A DNA stretch of 64,000 nucleotides from positions 62,001-126,000 of the forward strand of contig NZ_QAOV01000007.1 in the NCBI RefSeq assembly GCF_003050925.1, written 5' to 3'. Made by a program: the position numbers and the translations under genes. Source of the DNA: Pseudomonas sp. GV085 (GTDB lineage: Bacteria > Pseudomonadota > Gammaproteobacteria > Pseudomonadales > Pseudomonadaceae). Shown here in pieces: positions 43,694 to 51,196 of the stretch (position 1 is its first letter; each line of letters starts with the position of its first letter). The notes under the pieces are model-generated. The model had not been told where the DNA came from. It ran no database searches and saw only the letters and a program-made list of their open reading frames with translations.

Positions 43694-44719
43694 TCAGTGC
43701 GCGAGCGTGCTTGCTCGCGATGTGGCCGGTGCGTTCAACATTGCTACCCGCTGATTCTGCGCCTTCGTGAGCAAGCTCGCGCCCATATGATCGCGAGGGT
43801 GTGCTCCGAAGTATTGGCGATAGCAGCGCGAGAAATGTTGCACCGAGACGAAACCGCACTCCCCGGCGACATCTGACAAGGAATGTTCACCGGCCCGCAA
43901 CAACTGGCGCGCCTGTTGCAGCCGCAAGTCCAGGTAGTGTCGGGACGGCGAACAACCCAGACTGCGCTTGAACAGCCGTTCCAGATGTCGCCGGGAAATG
44001 CCCATGGTGTCGGCCAGTTCGTCGATACCCAGCGTTCGGCGCAAGTGCTCGTTCATCAATGCCAGTGTTGCTTGAAGTTTTTCCGGGGCGTCATGCAAGG
44101 GAAGTAGCGGCCGGGCCTGGCGTGCTGCATGTTTTTCCATCCGCAGTATCAGACCACGACCGTGGGTCCGGGCGAGAAGCTCGTGCATCAACCCTTGAAC
44201 GGCCTGCGGGCCGACGCAGGTCAGACGTTGGCGATCGACACAGAACGGTGCCGCTACCGGCGTCAACTCGCGCAAAGCAGCAAAAGTCAGTGTTGGGGTG
44301 GGCTGCGGCAAGCTGCAACGGAAACCATCCAGCGCGCCAATCTGCGCCAGTAGCCAACCGGCCTTACCCAACGCCCCCAGGCTGATCGGTTGCCTCGCCC
44401 AGTGGTTCAGCTGCTGGAGCAAGTCTGGATTTTCAGTTTGAAGTTGCAGGTTATCCCCACCGCAGAGGATTAATACATCGAACGTTTGTGCCTGATCCAG
44501 TCGTGCGGTGGCGGTTGCGATGCCGTTGCTGGCGTTCAGTTGCTGTCCGTCCAGGCTAAGCATTTGCCATTGGCAAACATTGCACCCCGCCAACTGATTG
44601 GCCTGGCGCAATGGCTCCAGCGCATTGGCAAGGGCATACAAATCGAAGGCTTCCATCAACCAGAAACCAATACGCAGCATCGGCGGTTGTGGCCGGCCAG
44701 ACTCGGTCAATTGCAGCAT
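43694..44719 (-). CDS. GlxA-type regulator (degenerate DJ-1 domain + AraC HTH)
   Basis: 341 residues. The DJ-1/PfpI-like sensor is intact in length, but the elbow that usually reads G.CTG reads [11 protein letters not shown], so the cysteine is absent. The AraC domain is normal ([40 protein letters not shown]). GGGGAG precedes the ATG by 7 bases. About 27 C-terminal residues after HPRDHMG are encoded by REP DNA. It lies upstream of creatinase on the same strand and probably regulates it. Confidence 0.87.
   Translation of the reverse strand: MLQLTESGRPQPPMLRIGFWLMEAFDLYALANALEPLRQANQLAGCNVCQWQMLSLDGQQLNASNGIATATARLDQAQTFDVLILCGGDNLQLQTENPDLLQQLNHWARQPISLGALGKAGWLLAQIGALDGFRCSLPQPTPTLTFAALRELTPVAAPFCVDRQRLTCVGPQAVQGLMHELLARTHGRGLILRMEKHAARQARPLLPLHDAPEKLQATLALMNEHLRRTLGIDELADTMGISRRHLERLFKRSLGCSPSRHYLDLRLQQARQLLRAGEHSLSDVAGECGFVSVQHFSRCYRQYFGAHPRDHMGASLLTKAQNQRVAMLNAPATSRASTLAH
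43695..43785. repeat. REP pair overlapping the 3' end of the GlxA gene
   Basis: GCGAGCGTGCTTGCTCGCGA (about 43700-43719) and an inverted partner CGTGAGCAAGCTCGCG (about 43765-43780). The coding frame of the regulator runs through both copies. Confidence 0.65.
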
Positions 44720-44841
44720 GTTCCACTCCCCCGCAGGTCAAGATACTCGACAAACAAAGCCCCGGCACGCATCGGGCCGACGGTATGGGAGATGGAGGGG
44801 CCGACACCCATCTTGAACAAGTCAAAAACACTGATAGCCAT
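44707..44841 (-). pseudogene. sdaA: 5' remnant of L-serine dehydratase (sdaA)
   Basis: The minus strand encodes [20 protein letters not shown] then [18 protein letters not shown], a clear match to the first 38 residues of iron-sulphur L-serine dehydratase including the GPS.SHT substrate loop. It then runs into unrelated codons and stops inside the start of the GlxA gene. Roughly 420 residues are lost. Serine dehydratase normally accompanies sarcosine/glycine catabolism clusters, so this is a relic of a larger module. Confidence 0.8.
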
Positions 44842-45084
44842 CGTCGATCTCCGCGCCGCATCAAAGGTGTCAGGAATTCACCCGATTGTCGGCGTCAGGA
44901 ATCATCAAGGCGTGTCAGATATCGACTCCTAAGTGTTCGTCACTACCAAGGGCGAACTGGATGTGTTGCTCGCACTAGCCTTGCAGACAAACTTACCTGA
45001 ACTGACCCTCAATTTTTTCCACCACGCGGCTCATCGACGGCAAGACATCATCGATCCGATAGATCTTCGCTCGCATTCCTTGTA
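44842..45084. other. Non-coding gap between sdaA remnant and lysA
   Basis: 243 bases with no supported gene; it presumably contains the promoter used by the GlxA regulator gene. No hairpin with a T-run was seen. Confidence 0.35.
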
Positions 45085-46440
45085 TTACTTAACCAGCTTC
45101 AAACTTTCAGCATCAGACTTGACTGTTTCAATGCCGTCCATTTCCCGGGCAACGAGATCCTCGTAGCGCTCTCTCTGGCGCACGACTTGATAGTGCTCGC
45201 CCATGACCACCACTTCAGCCGGACGAACTTTCGAGTTGTACTGGCTGGCCATGCTCATCGCGTAGGCACCCGCTGAAAAAATGGCCAGGGTGTCATGTTC
45301 CGAAAGCGTCGGCAGCGGACGCGACAACGCGAAAAAATCCCCTGTTTCACAAATCGGCCCAACCACATCCACCGGCGACAATGCCCCGTCTGGCCAGGGT
45401 TGCGAAGGATTGGTCGCGTGCGTCCAGTGTCCGTTGAAGTGGCCGTATCGGATCGGCCACATGGCATGGTGGGCACCGTACAGTGTGGGCCTGAGCAAAA
45501 TGTTCATGCCGGCATCGACAATGACAATCTGACGGTCCCAGCCATCCTTGATGTATTCGACGCCAGTCAACAGCACGCCGGCATTGGCGCTGATCGAGCG
45601 ACCGGGTTCGATCACGAACCGCAGGCCGCGCGCCTTGAGTCCCTTAAGCCGGTGAGAAATGACGCGGCCCATTTCCTGCAACGAAATGCTATCGGAATGG
45701 GAGGCCTCGTATATGGCTGGAAAACCACCACCGATATTGATCGTATCGACTGTGCCGCCCGCCTGTTCCACCTCATCCAACAACGTCTCGATGACCTCAA
45801 TGCAAGCCAGGTAAGAAGCGCTGTCATGGATAGGCGAGCCAATGTGCGCATGGATTCCGACAACGTCGACGTTGCTGTACAAACCCTTTGCGTAAAGCCG
45901 CGCCGAACGCGTCACCGGAATGCCGAATTTGGTTTGGCGTCCACCTGTAGATGTTTTTTGTGGGGTATCACGGTCAGCAACGTCGGGATTGATCCGAATA
46001 GAAACCCTGGGCCTGCAGCCGCACTGACCCGCAATAGCATCGATCCTTGCCAGTTCCCCCTCAGACTCGACATTGAACTGATAGACGCCTGCCTCCAGTG
46101 CATATTTGATTTCTTGCGCAGACTTGCCCACCCCGGCAAATACAATGGTTTCGGGGCGAGCACCGGCCAGCAGGGCTCGATAGATTTCGCCACCACTGAC
46201 GACGTCCAGACCCGCGCCGTGCTCCACCAGAAACTTCAGGATGCTCAAGTTGCTGCAGCTTTTGACTGAAAAACAAATCAGCGGGTCAATCAGAAAAAAA
46301 GCATCACGCATGTTTTGCAAGTGCGACGCCAAGGTACTCAATGAATAAACAAACAAGGGTGTACCCAACTTTTCAGCCAGGCTGTCCAGGTTCACCCCTT
46401 CGGCATGCAGAACACCTTGTTTGTAGCTGAAACCGTCCAT
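45085..46440 (-). CDS. lysA: Diaminopimelate decarboxylase
   Basis: 451 residues, longer than the usual 415. It decarboxylates meso-diaminopimelate to lysine with PLP. The Schiff-base Lys60 is in CFSVKSCSNLSIL, the glycine-rich PLP phosphate loop in TINIGGGFP, EPGR in FVIEPGRSIS, and the active-site Cys in VVGPICETGDF; the C-terminal YNSKVRPAEVVV is typical. Differences from housekeeping LysA (FSVKSCSN instead of YAVKAN-like) suggest a second, specialised or divergent copy. It is divergent from a LysR regulator, as lysA often is. Confidence 0.82.
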   Translation of the reverse strand: MDGFSYKQGVLHAEGVNLDSLAEKLGTPLFVYSLSTLASHLQNMRDAFFLIDPLICFSVKSCSNLSILKFLVEHGAGLDVVSGGEIYRALLAGARPETIVFAGVGKSAQEIKYALEAGVYQFNVESEGELARIDAIAGQCGCRPRVSIRINPDVADRDTPQKTSTGGRQTKFGIPVTRSARLYAKGLYSNVDVVGIHAHIGSPIHDSASYLACIEVIETLLDEVEQAGGTVDTINIGGGFPAIYEASHSDSISLQEMGRVISHRLKGLKARGLRFVIEPGRSISANAGVLLTGVEYIKDGWDRQIVIVDAGMNILLRPTLYGAHHAMWPIRYGHFNGHWTHATNPSQPWPDGALSPVDVVGPICETGDFFALSRPLPTLSEHDTLAIFSAGAYAMSMASQYNSKVRPAEVVVMGEHYQVVRQRERYEDLVAREMDGIETVKSDAESLKLVK

Positions 46441-46654
46441 TCGAACCTCTCTGAAAAACCCGGCAGTAAAATAGTCATTGCATGTTTTTTAATGTCAGTC
46501 ATGCGGGAGGCGTCGCCAATTCAATTCAACCTGCCGCTCTCGTACAAATAAGCACCAATAATCCAGAGCATTTGCTTAAGTGCTGAACTTGCTTGCTGGC
46601 TATTATCTGCAACGTACATTCAGATTAAAAATATCAATTTACTCATAATCGATT

Positions 46655-46667
46655 CATATCTGATATG
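46655..46667. promoter_or_regulatory. CATATC-T-GATATG palindrome in the lysA/LysR divergent region
   Basis: A perfect 13-base palindrome 36 bases before the LysR start and 215 bases upstream of lysA, in an AT-rich stretch. Spacing and symmetry fit an LysR-type autoregulatory site. Confidence 0.45.
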
Positions 46668-46702
46668 GTTAACCCCTCCCCATCACCGAGGCAAGGATCG
46701 CC

Positions 46703-47650
46703 ATGGCAACGCTGAACTTCAGGCATATCGAGATATTCTGGGCGGTCATGACGACAGGTAGCGCGACAGCCGCCGCAGCCCTGCTGCGCACCTCACAGCC
46801 GACAATCAGCCGAGAACTGGGCAGGCTTGAGTCGGTGACCCAGTTGACGTTGTTCAAACGCGCCAATGCCAAATTGATCCCGACCGAACAAGCGCTGATG
46901 CTCTTTGACGAAGTCAAAAGGGCTTATTTTGGCCTTGAGCGGATAGCCAAAGCGGCTGACGCCATTCGCCAGTACAAGCACGGGCAGATCACCATCGTTT
47001 GCCTGCCTGCTTTCTCCCAGGCCGTGGCGCCCACTGTCTGTAAACATTTCCTCGATCAATACCCCAGCGTGGGAGTCAGCATCACTCCCCAGGACTCTCC
47101 CCTGCTCAACGAGTGGCTTTCTTCACAGCGCTTTGATCTGGGGCTTATCGAGGACACTATTGCCCCTCGCGGCACAGACCTGGAGACCATCTTCACGTCG
47201 GACATTGTCTGCATCTTGCCCACCGACCACCGACTGTGTGAAAAAGCCGTCCTGTTCCCCGAGGACTTTGAAGGCGAACACTTTATTTCTCTGGCAACCA
47301 ACGACCCCTATCGCAACAAGATCGACAGTTTTTTCGACAGCCTCGGAATCAACAGACAGTTGGTGGTTGAAACGCACAGCGCAGCGGCAGTCTGCGCGAC
47401 GGTGGCCCTAGGGGTCGGCATTGCAATCATCAACCCGCTCACAGCACTGGCCTACGCCAAACTTGGGCTGAAAATTCGCGGGCTGTCACTTTCCATTCCG
47501 TACACCGTCAGTGTTGTTCGCCCGCAGCACCGCCCCTATTCGCCGCTGGTCGACAACTTCATCAGCTCATTGAGGCATTGCTGCCAGGTGCTGACCCGTC
47601 AGCTCCAATCAATCACTGACAGCGCAAACAGACCGCACCCAGACCAGTGA
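46703..47650 (+). CDS. LysR-family regulator, probably of lysA
   Basis: 315 residues. N-terminal HTH (FWAVMTTGSATAAAALLRTS, QPTISRELGRLE) and a periplasmic-binding-like effector domain (ITIVCLPAFSQAVAPTVCKH). Divergent from lysA, the standard arrangement for lysine-responsive LysR. The start is at MATLNFRHIEIF with an upstream purine-rich GAGGCAAGGA. Confidence 0.88.
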   Translation: MATLNFRHIEIFWAVMTTGSATAAAALLRTSQPTISRELGRLESVTQLTLFKRANAKLIPTEQALMLFDEVKRAYFGLERIAKAADAIRQYKHGQITIVCLPAFSQAVAPTVCKHFLDQYPSVGVSITPQDSPLLNEWLSSQRFDLGLIEDTIAPRGTDLETIFTSDIVCILPTDHRLCEKAVLFPEDFEGEHFISLATNDPYRNKIDSFFDSLGINRQLVVETHSAAAVCATVALGVGIAIINPLTALAYAKLGLKIRGLSLSIPYTVSVVRPQHRPYSPLVDNFISSLRHCCQVLTRQLQSITDSANRPHPDQ

Positions 47651-47890
47651 CAACTCACCCGGTCATATCGAAGCGAGCCTTGGAGAAAACCGGGGCGGCA
47701 TGGGGTCGCGCACCGTCGCGGAGTTCGTCACCAACTGCGGCTGGGACTGCGTATTGAACTGCCTGGATCGCGGGATCAGCAGGCTGCCGCATGAAGCAGA
47801 TCTGCCTCAGCCAGCCAATGTTCCCTGGATGGCTGTGGAGCGCAAGACAGTCGCCTGCCCAGCTCTATCTCGTCCGAGCGACTACAACGC
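47651..47890. other. Non-coding gap after the LysR gene
   Basis: 240 bases between converging genes. No hairpin with T-run and no recognisable gene. Confidence 0.3.
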
Positions 47891-48298
47891 TCAAGACTGG
47901 AGCAGCGCCCTCAGTTGCTCTGGAACCTCAATCACTTCCCTGGTGACCGGCGAGATGCAAACGTGTGTAAGGCTAGAAGTAAATGCCATGACATCTGGCG
48001 CTACATTACCCTCGACTAGAAATGTGAACGAGTGAAGCCCAATACTGGAAACACTTACCTTCATGGAAAGTTCGTCATCCCAAGTGACCGGATGAAGAAA
48101 CTCTAGCGAGAAGGCCCTTGCTGGAGGCAGTAGGTTAAAACCTAGCAGGGTTCTTAATCCGGGACCGGAAAGCCAGACCGTAAGGGCATCATGAATGGCC
48201 TCGACAACGAAATACGAAAACCTGGGTGTATAGACAATCCCCTCCGGATCACAGTCGCCGAACAATACCTTTCTCTTAATAGTCACTGAGTTCGGCAC
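47891..48298 (-). CDS. Hotdog-fold acyl-CoA thioesterase (YbgC/4HBT type)
   Basis: 135 residues. The active-site segment FGDCDPEGIVYTPRFSYFVV has the Asp and the D.A/EGIVY pattern of 4-hydroxybenzoyl-CoA thioesterase-like enzymes, and the long hotdog helix follows (VEAIHDALTVWL). The GTG start (PNSVTIKRKV) has AAGGA 8 bases upstream; a TTG 13 codons earlier is also open but has no ribosome site. It hydrolyses acyl- or aroyl-CoA; the physiological substrate is not evident, and it stands alone. Confidence 0.75.
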   Translation of the reverse strand: MPNSVTIKRKVLFGDCDPEGIVYTPRFSYFVVEAIHDALTVWLSGPGLRTLLGFNLLPPARAFSLEFLHPVTWDDELSMKVSVSSIGLHSFTFLVEGNVAPDVMAFTSSLTHVCISPVTREVIEVPEQLRALLQS

Positions 48299-48614
48299 AA
48301 GATCAATCCTTAATATTGAGTGACAGAGCTCAAACAACCACGTCGCAGCGCCTGTTTGTCCGGGGTAGACGATACCTCCCTCTCATCTCTAATGCATAGC
48401 CGCTATAGCGGCAAGGATGAAGTCATGCCTGAATAAAGGAACGGCCGATCTTGTTCTCGGCCCCGGAGAACGGTTCTCTTTAAAGCCATCACGCCGTTTC
48501 ATCGGCTTTGGATACGCAACTTAAATCTTTTTACATAACTGAAAGAAATAAACGATCTAACCAGTACCGACTTATTTCTCTTCTCCGCCGGGAGACGGAC
48601 CATACGCCCCCCTA
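48299..48614. other. Non-coding interval between thioesterase and slipin remnant
   Basis: About 316 bases. Contains small hairpins (for example AGAGAC-TTCAAC-GTCTCT near 48628, just inside the remnant) but no gene or T-run terminator that I can support. Confidence 0.35.
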
Positions 48615-48779
48615 TTATGTAAAAACTCGAGAGACTTCAACGTCTCTTGCTTCTCCGTAATCACCGACAGCCTGGTAATCCCCGCCCCCGCGCTCGTATT
48701 CGCGCAGAATCCGGACGGCCGAGAACACCAACACAAGGAGCAGGGCTGGCAGCGCGCCAGAACCCAATTCGACGAACAT
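48615..48779 (-). pseudogene. 5' remnant of a slipin (stomatin/SPFH) gene
   Basis: The minus strand encodes MFVELGSGALPALLLVLVFS then AVRILREYERG, the membrane anchor and first conserved block of bacterial slipins, which in intact proteins continues REYERGVVF. Here it runs into GGDYQAVGDYGE and stops after 54 codons. An excellent GAGGAGG site and a 3-base gap from the NfeD stop show it was the second gene of an NfeD-slipin operon. The SPFH domain has been deleted. Confidence 0.75.
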
Positions 48780-48782
48780 GGA

Positions 48783-50165
48783 TCAACCTCCTCGCGGTGG
48801 CGTTTCATCCGATGCAATGACCTCCAGCATCAAACCCGTGCGCGCCACCACCCGGACCTGTTGGCCCAGGTGCAGGGGCGAGCGGCTCTGAACTTGCCAT
48901 CTTTCGCCCTGCAGTTGCACCCAGCCGCTCATCGGCAGACCCGGCAGCAGCCCCGTCACCGTAGCCAGGCTGCCGACCAAGCCCGCATCGCCGCTGACCA
49001 GGGCACGGCGTCGGGCCTTGAGCGCCATGCCGACCAGAGTCATCAGCAACAGGGCGCTGATCAGTGCCATGCTGATGATCAGCGCCAACGGAATGCCGAA
49101 ACCCGGTACATCGGTGTCCATCAAAATCACTGCGCCGACTACAAAGGCAACCACCCCACCCAAGCCGATTACACCGAAACTCGGTAGAAACGCCTCGGCG
49201 ATCATGAAGGCGATCCCCAGCAGAATCAGTCCGACCCCGGCGTAATTCACGGGCAACAGTTGCAGGGCATACAGCCCCAGCAACAGGCAGATGCCACCGA
49301 GTACCCCTCCGACGCCTGATCCCGGGCTCATGAATTCGAATATCAGGCCATAGACCCCGAACATGATCAGCAGCAATGCCACGCTGGGGTTTGTGATCAC
49401 CACCAACAGTTGTGTGCGCCAATCAGGCGCTTGGTCGATGAGCGTAGCCCCGGCGGTGTTCAGCCTCAACGTTTGACCGGCGACATTCAGGTTCTTACCG
49501 TCCAGCTGCTTGAGCAGGTCTGCCACGTCATTGGCCACATAATCGACCACCTTGAGTTTGAGCGCTTCGTCGGCCGACAAGCTGAGCGATTCACGTACCG
49601 CTTGTTCGGCCCAGTCGGCATTGCGTCCGCGCAATTGCGCAAGACCACGGATGTAAGCCGCCGCATCATTGATCTGTTTTCGAGTCATGGTGTCTCGTAG
49701 CTCAGGCGGAGAATTCTTGTCAGTGGTGGGTGAGCGAGGTGGTTCGGGTGCGGTCCCGGGTAGGCCGCCGATCTGCACCGGCGTAGCGGCGCCCAGGTTG
49801 GTACCCGGGGTCATGGCGGCAATGTGGCTGGCATACAAAATATAGGTGCCGGCGCTGGCCGCGCGTGCGCCACTAGGGGCAACGAAACTGGCCACTGGCA
49901 GGGGGCTGGCCAGAATCGCCTTGATGATCGAGCGCATCGAAGTGTCCAGCCCGCCGGGGGTGTCGAGGTTGATGACCACCAACTGTGCGCCCTCGGTCAC
50001 CGCACGTATCAAGCCGCGTTCCACGTAGTCGGCACTGGCCGGACCAATAGCATCGTTGACGGTCAGAATCACGACACTGCCCGCAGCCGACACCGTCGTC
50101 GAAACCGTCGGTAGCCAGACCAGCATCATTACCAAAAGCAGGCGGCGCCACCAGTGACTGTTCAC
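48783..50165 (-). CDS. NfeD-type membrane-bound serine protease
   Basis: 460 residues. The N-terminal signal/anchor is followed by a ClpP-like protease domain with nucleophile Ser in GARAASAGTYIL and the general-base region (PGTNLGAATPV), then four TMs at about 270-390 and a C-terminal NfeD OB-fold (SGDAGLVGSLATVTGL, GQQVRVVARTGLMLEV). A GTG start (NSHWWRRLL) with GGGAGGG 3 bases upstream was chosen over a longer frame. It normally partners a slipin, but here the slipin is truncated, so it may act alone or with another copy elsewhere. Confidence 0.85.
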   Translation of the reverse strand: MNSHWWRRLLLVMMLVWLPTVSTTVSAAGSVVILTVNDAIGPASADYVERGLIRAVTEGAQLVVINLDTPGGLDTSMRSIIKAILASPLPVASFVAPSGARAASAGTYILYASHIAAMTPGTNLGAATPVQIGGLPGTAPEPPRSPTTDKNSPPELRDTMTRKQINDAAAYIRGLAQLRGRNADWAEQAVRESLSLSADEALKLKVVDYVANDVADLLKQLDGKNLNVAGQTLRLNTAGATLIDQAPDWRTQLLVVITNPSVALLLIMFGVYGLIFEFMSPGSGVGGVLGGICLLLGLYALQLLPVNYAGVGLILLGIAFMIAEAFLPSFGVIGLGGVVAFVVGAVILMDTDVPGFGIPLALIISMALISALLLMTLVGMALKARRRALVSGDAGLVGSLATVTGLLPGLPMSGWVQLQGERWQVQSRSPLHLGQQVRVVARTGLMLEVIASDETPPRGG

Positions 50166-50550
50166 GGGACCCTCCCAGGAGCGGGTTCGGCAGTCTTCAG
50201 CCTTCACTTAAAGCGTAGTTGAGTCAGCCATAGGCGATACAGGCGCGGCGGTCAATGCAGGGCACGTGCCAGAACTGTTCGCCAGGATCTCATGTCACCC
50301 TACTGTGCCTCTTGGAGGGAAAATGGTGTACCAAAACAATCTGGACTCTACGGGCTGAACTGGATGTTGCGTAGGAGCGTGTTTTTCGCGCCGACTTTGA
50401 TTGCCGCATCTGCACGAAAGTGTTTTTACACAGCCTCGGCCAGTAGCGGACGGTCACTGTGAGCCGGTAAACACCGCTTGCCAGTCAACGTCATTCCGCG
50501 AGGACCATGATGAAGTGGACGACAACATTGGAAATATAAAGAGCGAGGGA
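50166..50550. other. Non-coding interval between NfeD gene and response regulator
   Basis: 385 bases; contains the NfeD promoter and the end of the response-regulator transcript. No gene or strong repeat was seen. Confidence 0.35.
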
Positions 50551-51186
50551 TCAACGCAACTTCAGCGGATCGACCATCTGCGCCGCGATGGCCATGCCCA
50601 CCAGTTCCGGCAACGTGTTGGCCTGCATGCGTTTCATGACGCGCGCGCGATACAGATCAACGGTTTTTGCGCTCACGCCCAGTTGCTCCGCGATTTCGCG
50701 GGTGGTGTACCCCTGCACCAGCGGTAACATGACATCGCGCTCGCGCGGGGTCATGCTCAGCAAGCGCGCCTGCAAGGCTTCGTGACCCTGGTTGCCCGAA
50801 CGGTTGGCGGCACAGTTGCTGAGCGCCTGTTGCACGCTGTCCAGCAACAGCTGCTCGTTGTAGGGCTTCTCGATAAAGTCATGGGCACCGGCCTTGAACG
50901 CGCGCACTACGATCGGCACATCCGCATGCCCGCTGACGAAGATGATCGGCAGGTTCAGTTGGCGCACACGCATTTCCTCCTGCACGTTCAAGCCGCCCAT
51001 ACCGGGCATGCGCACGTCGAGCAACACGCAGGCATCGAGGCTTGCATCGCAGGCATCGAGGAACGCGACGCCACTGGTAAACGGCAAAGCCTTGAGGCCG
51101 ACCGACTCCAACAACCAGACCGTCGATTCGAGCATGCCCTGGTCATCATCGACCACGTACACAACCTGCTCCGTTACACCTGCCAT
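50551..51186 (-). CDS. FixJ/NarL-type response regulator
   Basis: 211 residues. Receiver domain with acidic pocket VDDDQGM, phosphoacceptor Asp57 (CVLLDVRMPG), Thr/Ser switch FVSGHAD and Lys107 (FIEKPYN); LuxR-type HTH at residues about 145-205 (LTPRERDV-like MTPRERDVMLPLVQGYTTRE). It starts 10 bases after the histidine-kinase stop. It is the output of the PAS kinase and probably activates the divergent ligase/symporter/dehydrogenase cluster. Confidence 0.92.
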   Translation of the reverse strand: MAGVTEQVVYVVDDDQGMLESTVWLLESVGLKALPFTSGVAFLDACDASLDACVLLDVRMPGMGGLNVQEEMRVRQLNLPIIFVSGHADVPIVVRAFKAGAHDFIEKPYNEQLLLDSVQQALSNCAANRSGNQGHEALQARLLSMTPRERDVMLPLVQGYTTREIAEQLGVSAKTVDLYRARVMKRMQANTLPELVGMAIAAQMVDPLKLR

Positions 51187-51196
51187 TACCTGATTC

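Noticed and set aside
42255-43859. Longer creatinase starting 131 codons upstream
   Set aside because: The extension crosses the promoter and terminator region, and the known enzyme starts MQMPKT, which matches the shorter form exactly.
48572-48817. 81-residue minus-strand frame over the slipin remnant
   Set aside because: It is the +1 phase of the slipin 5' end; the slipin phase has the ribosome site and the known N-terminal pattern.
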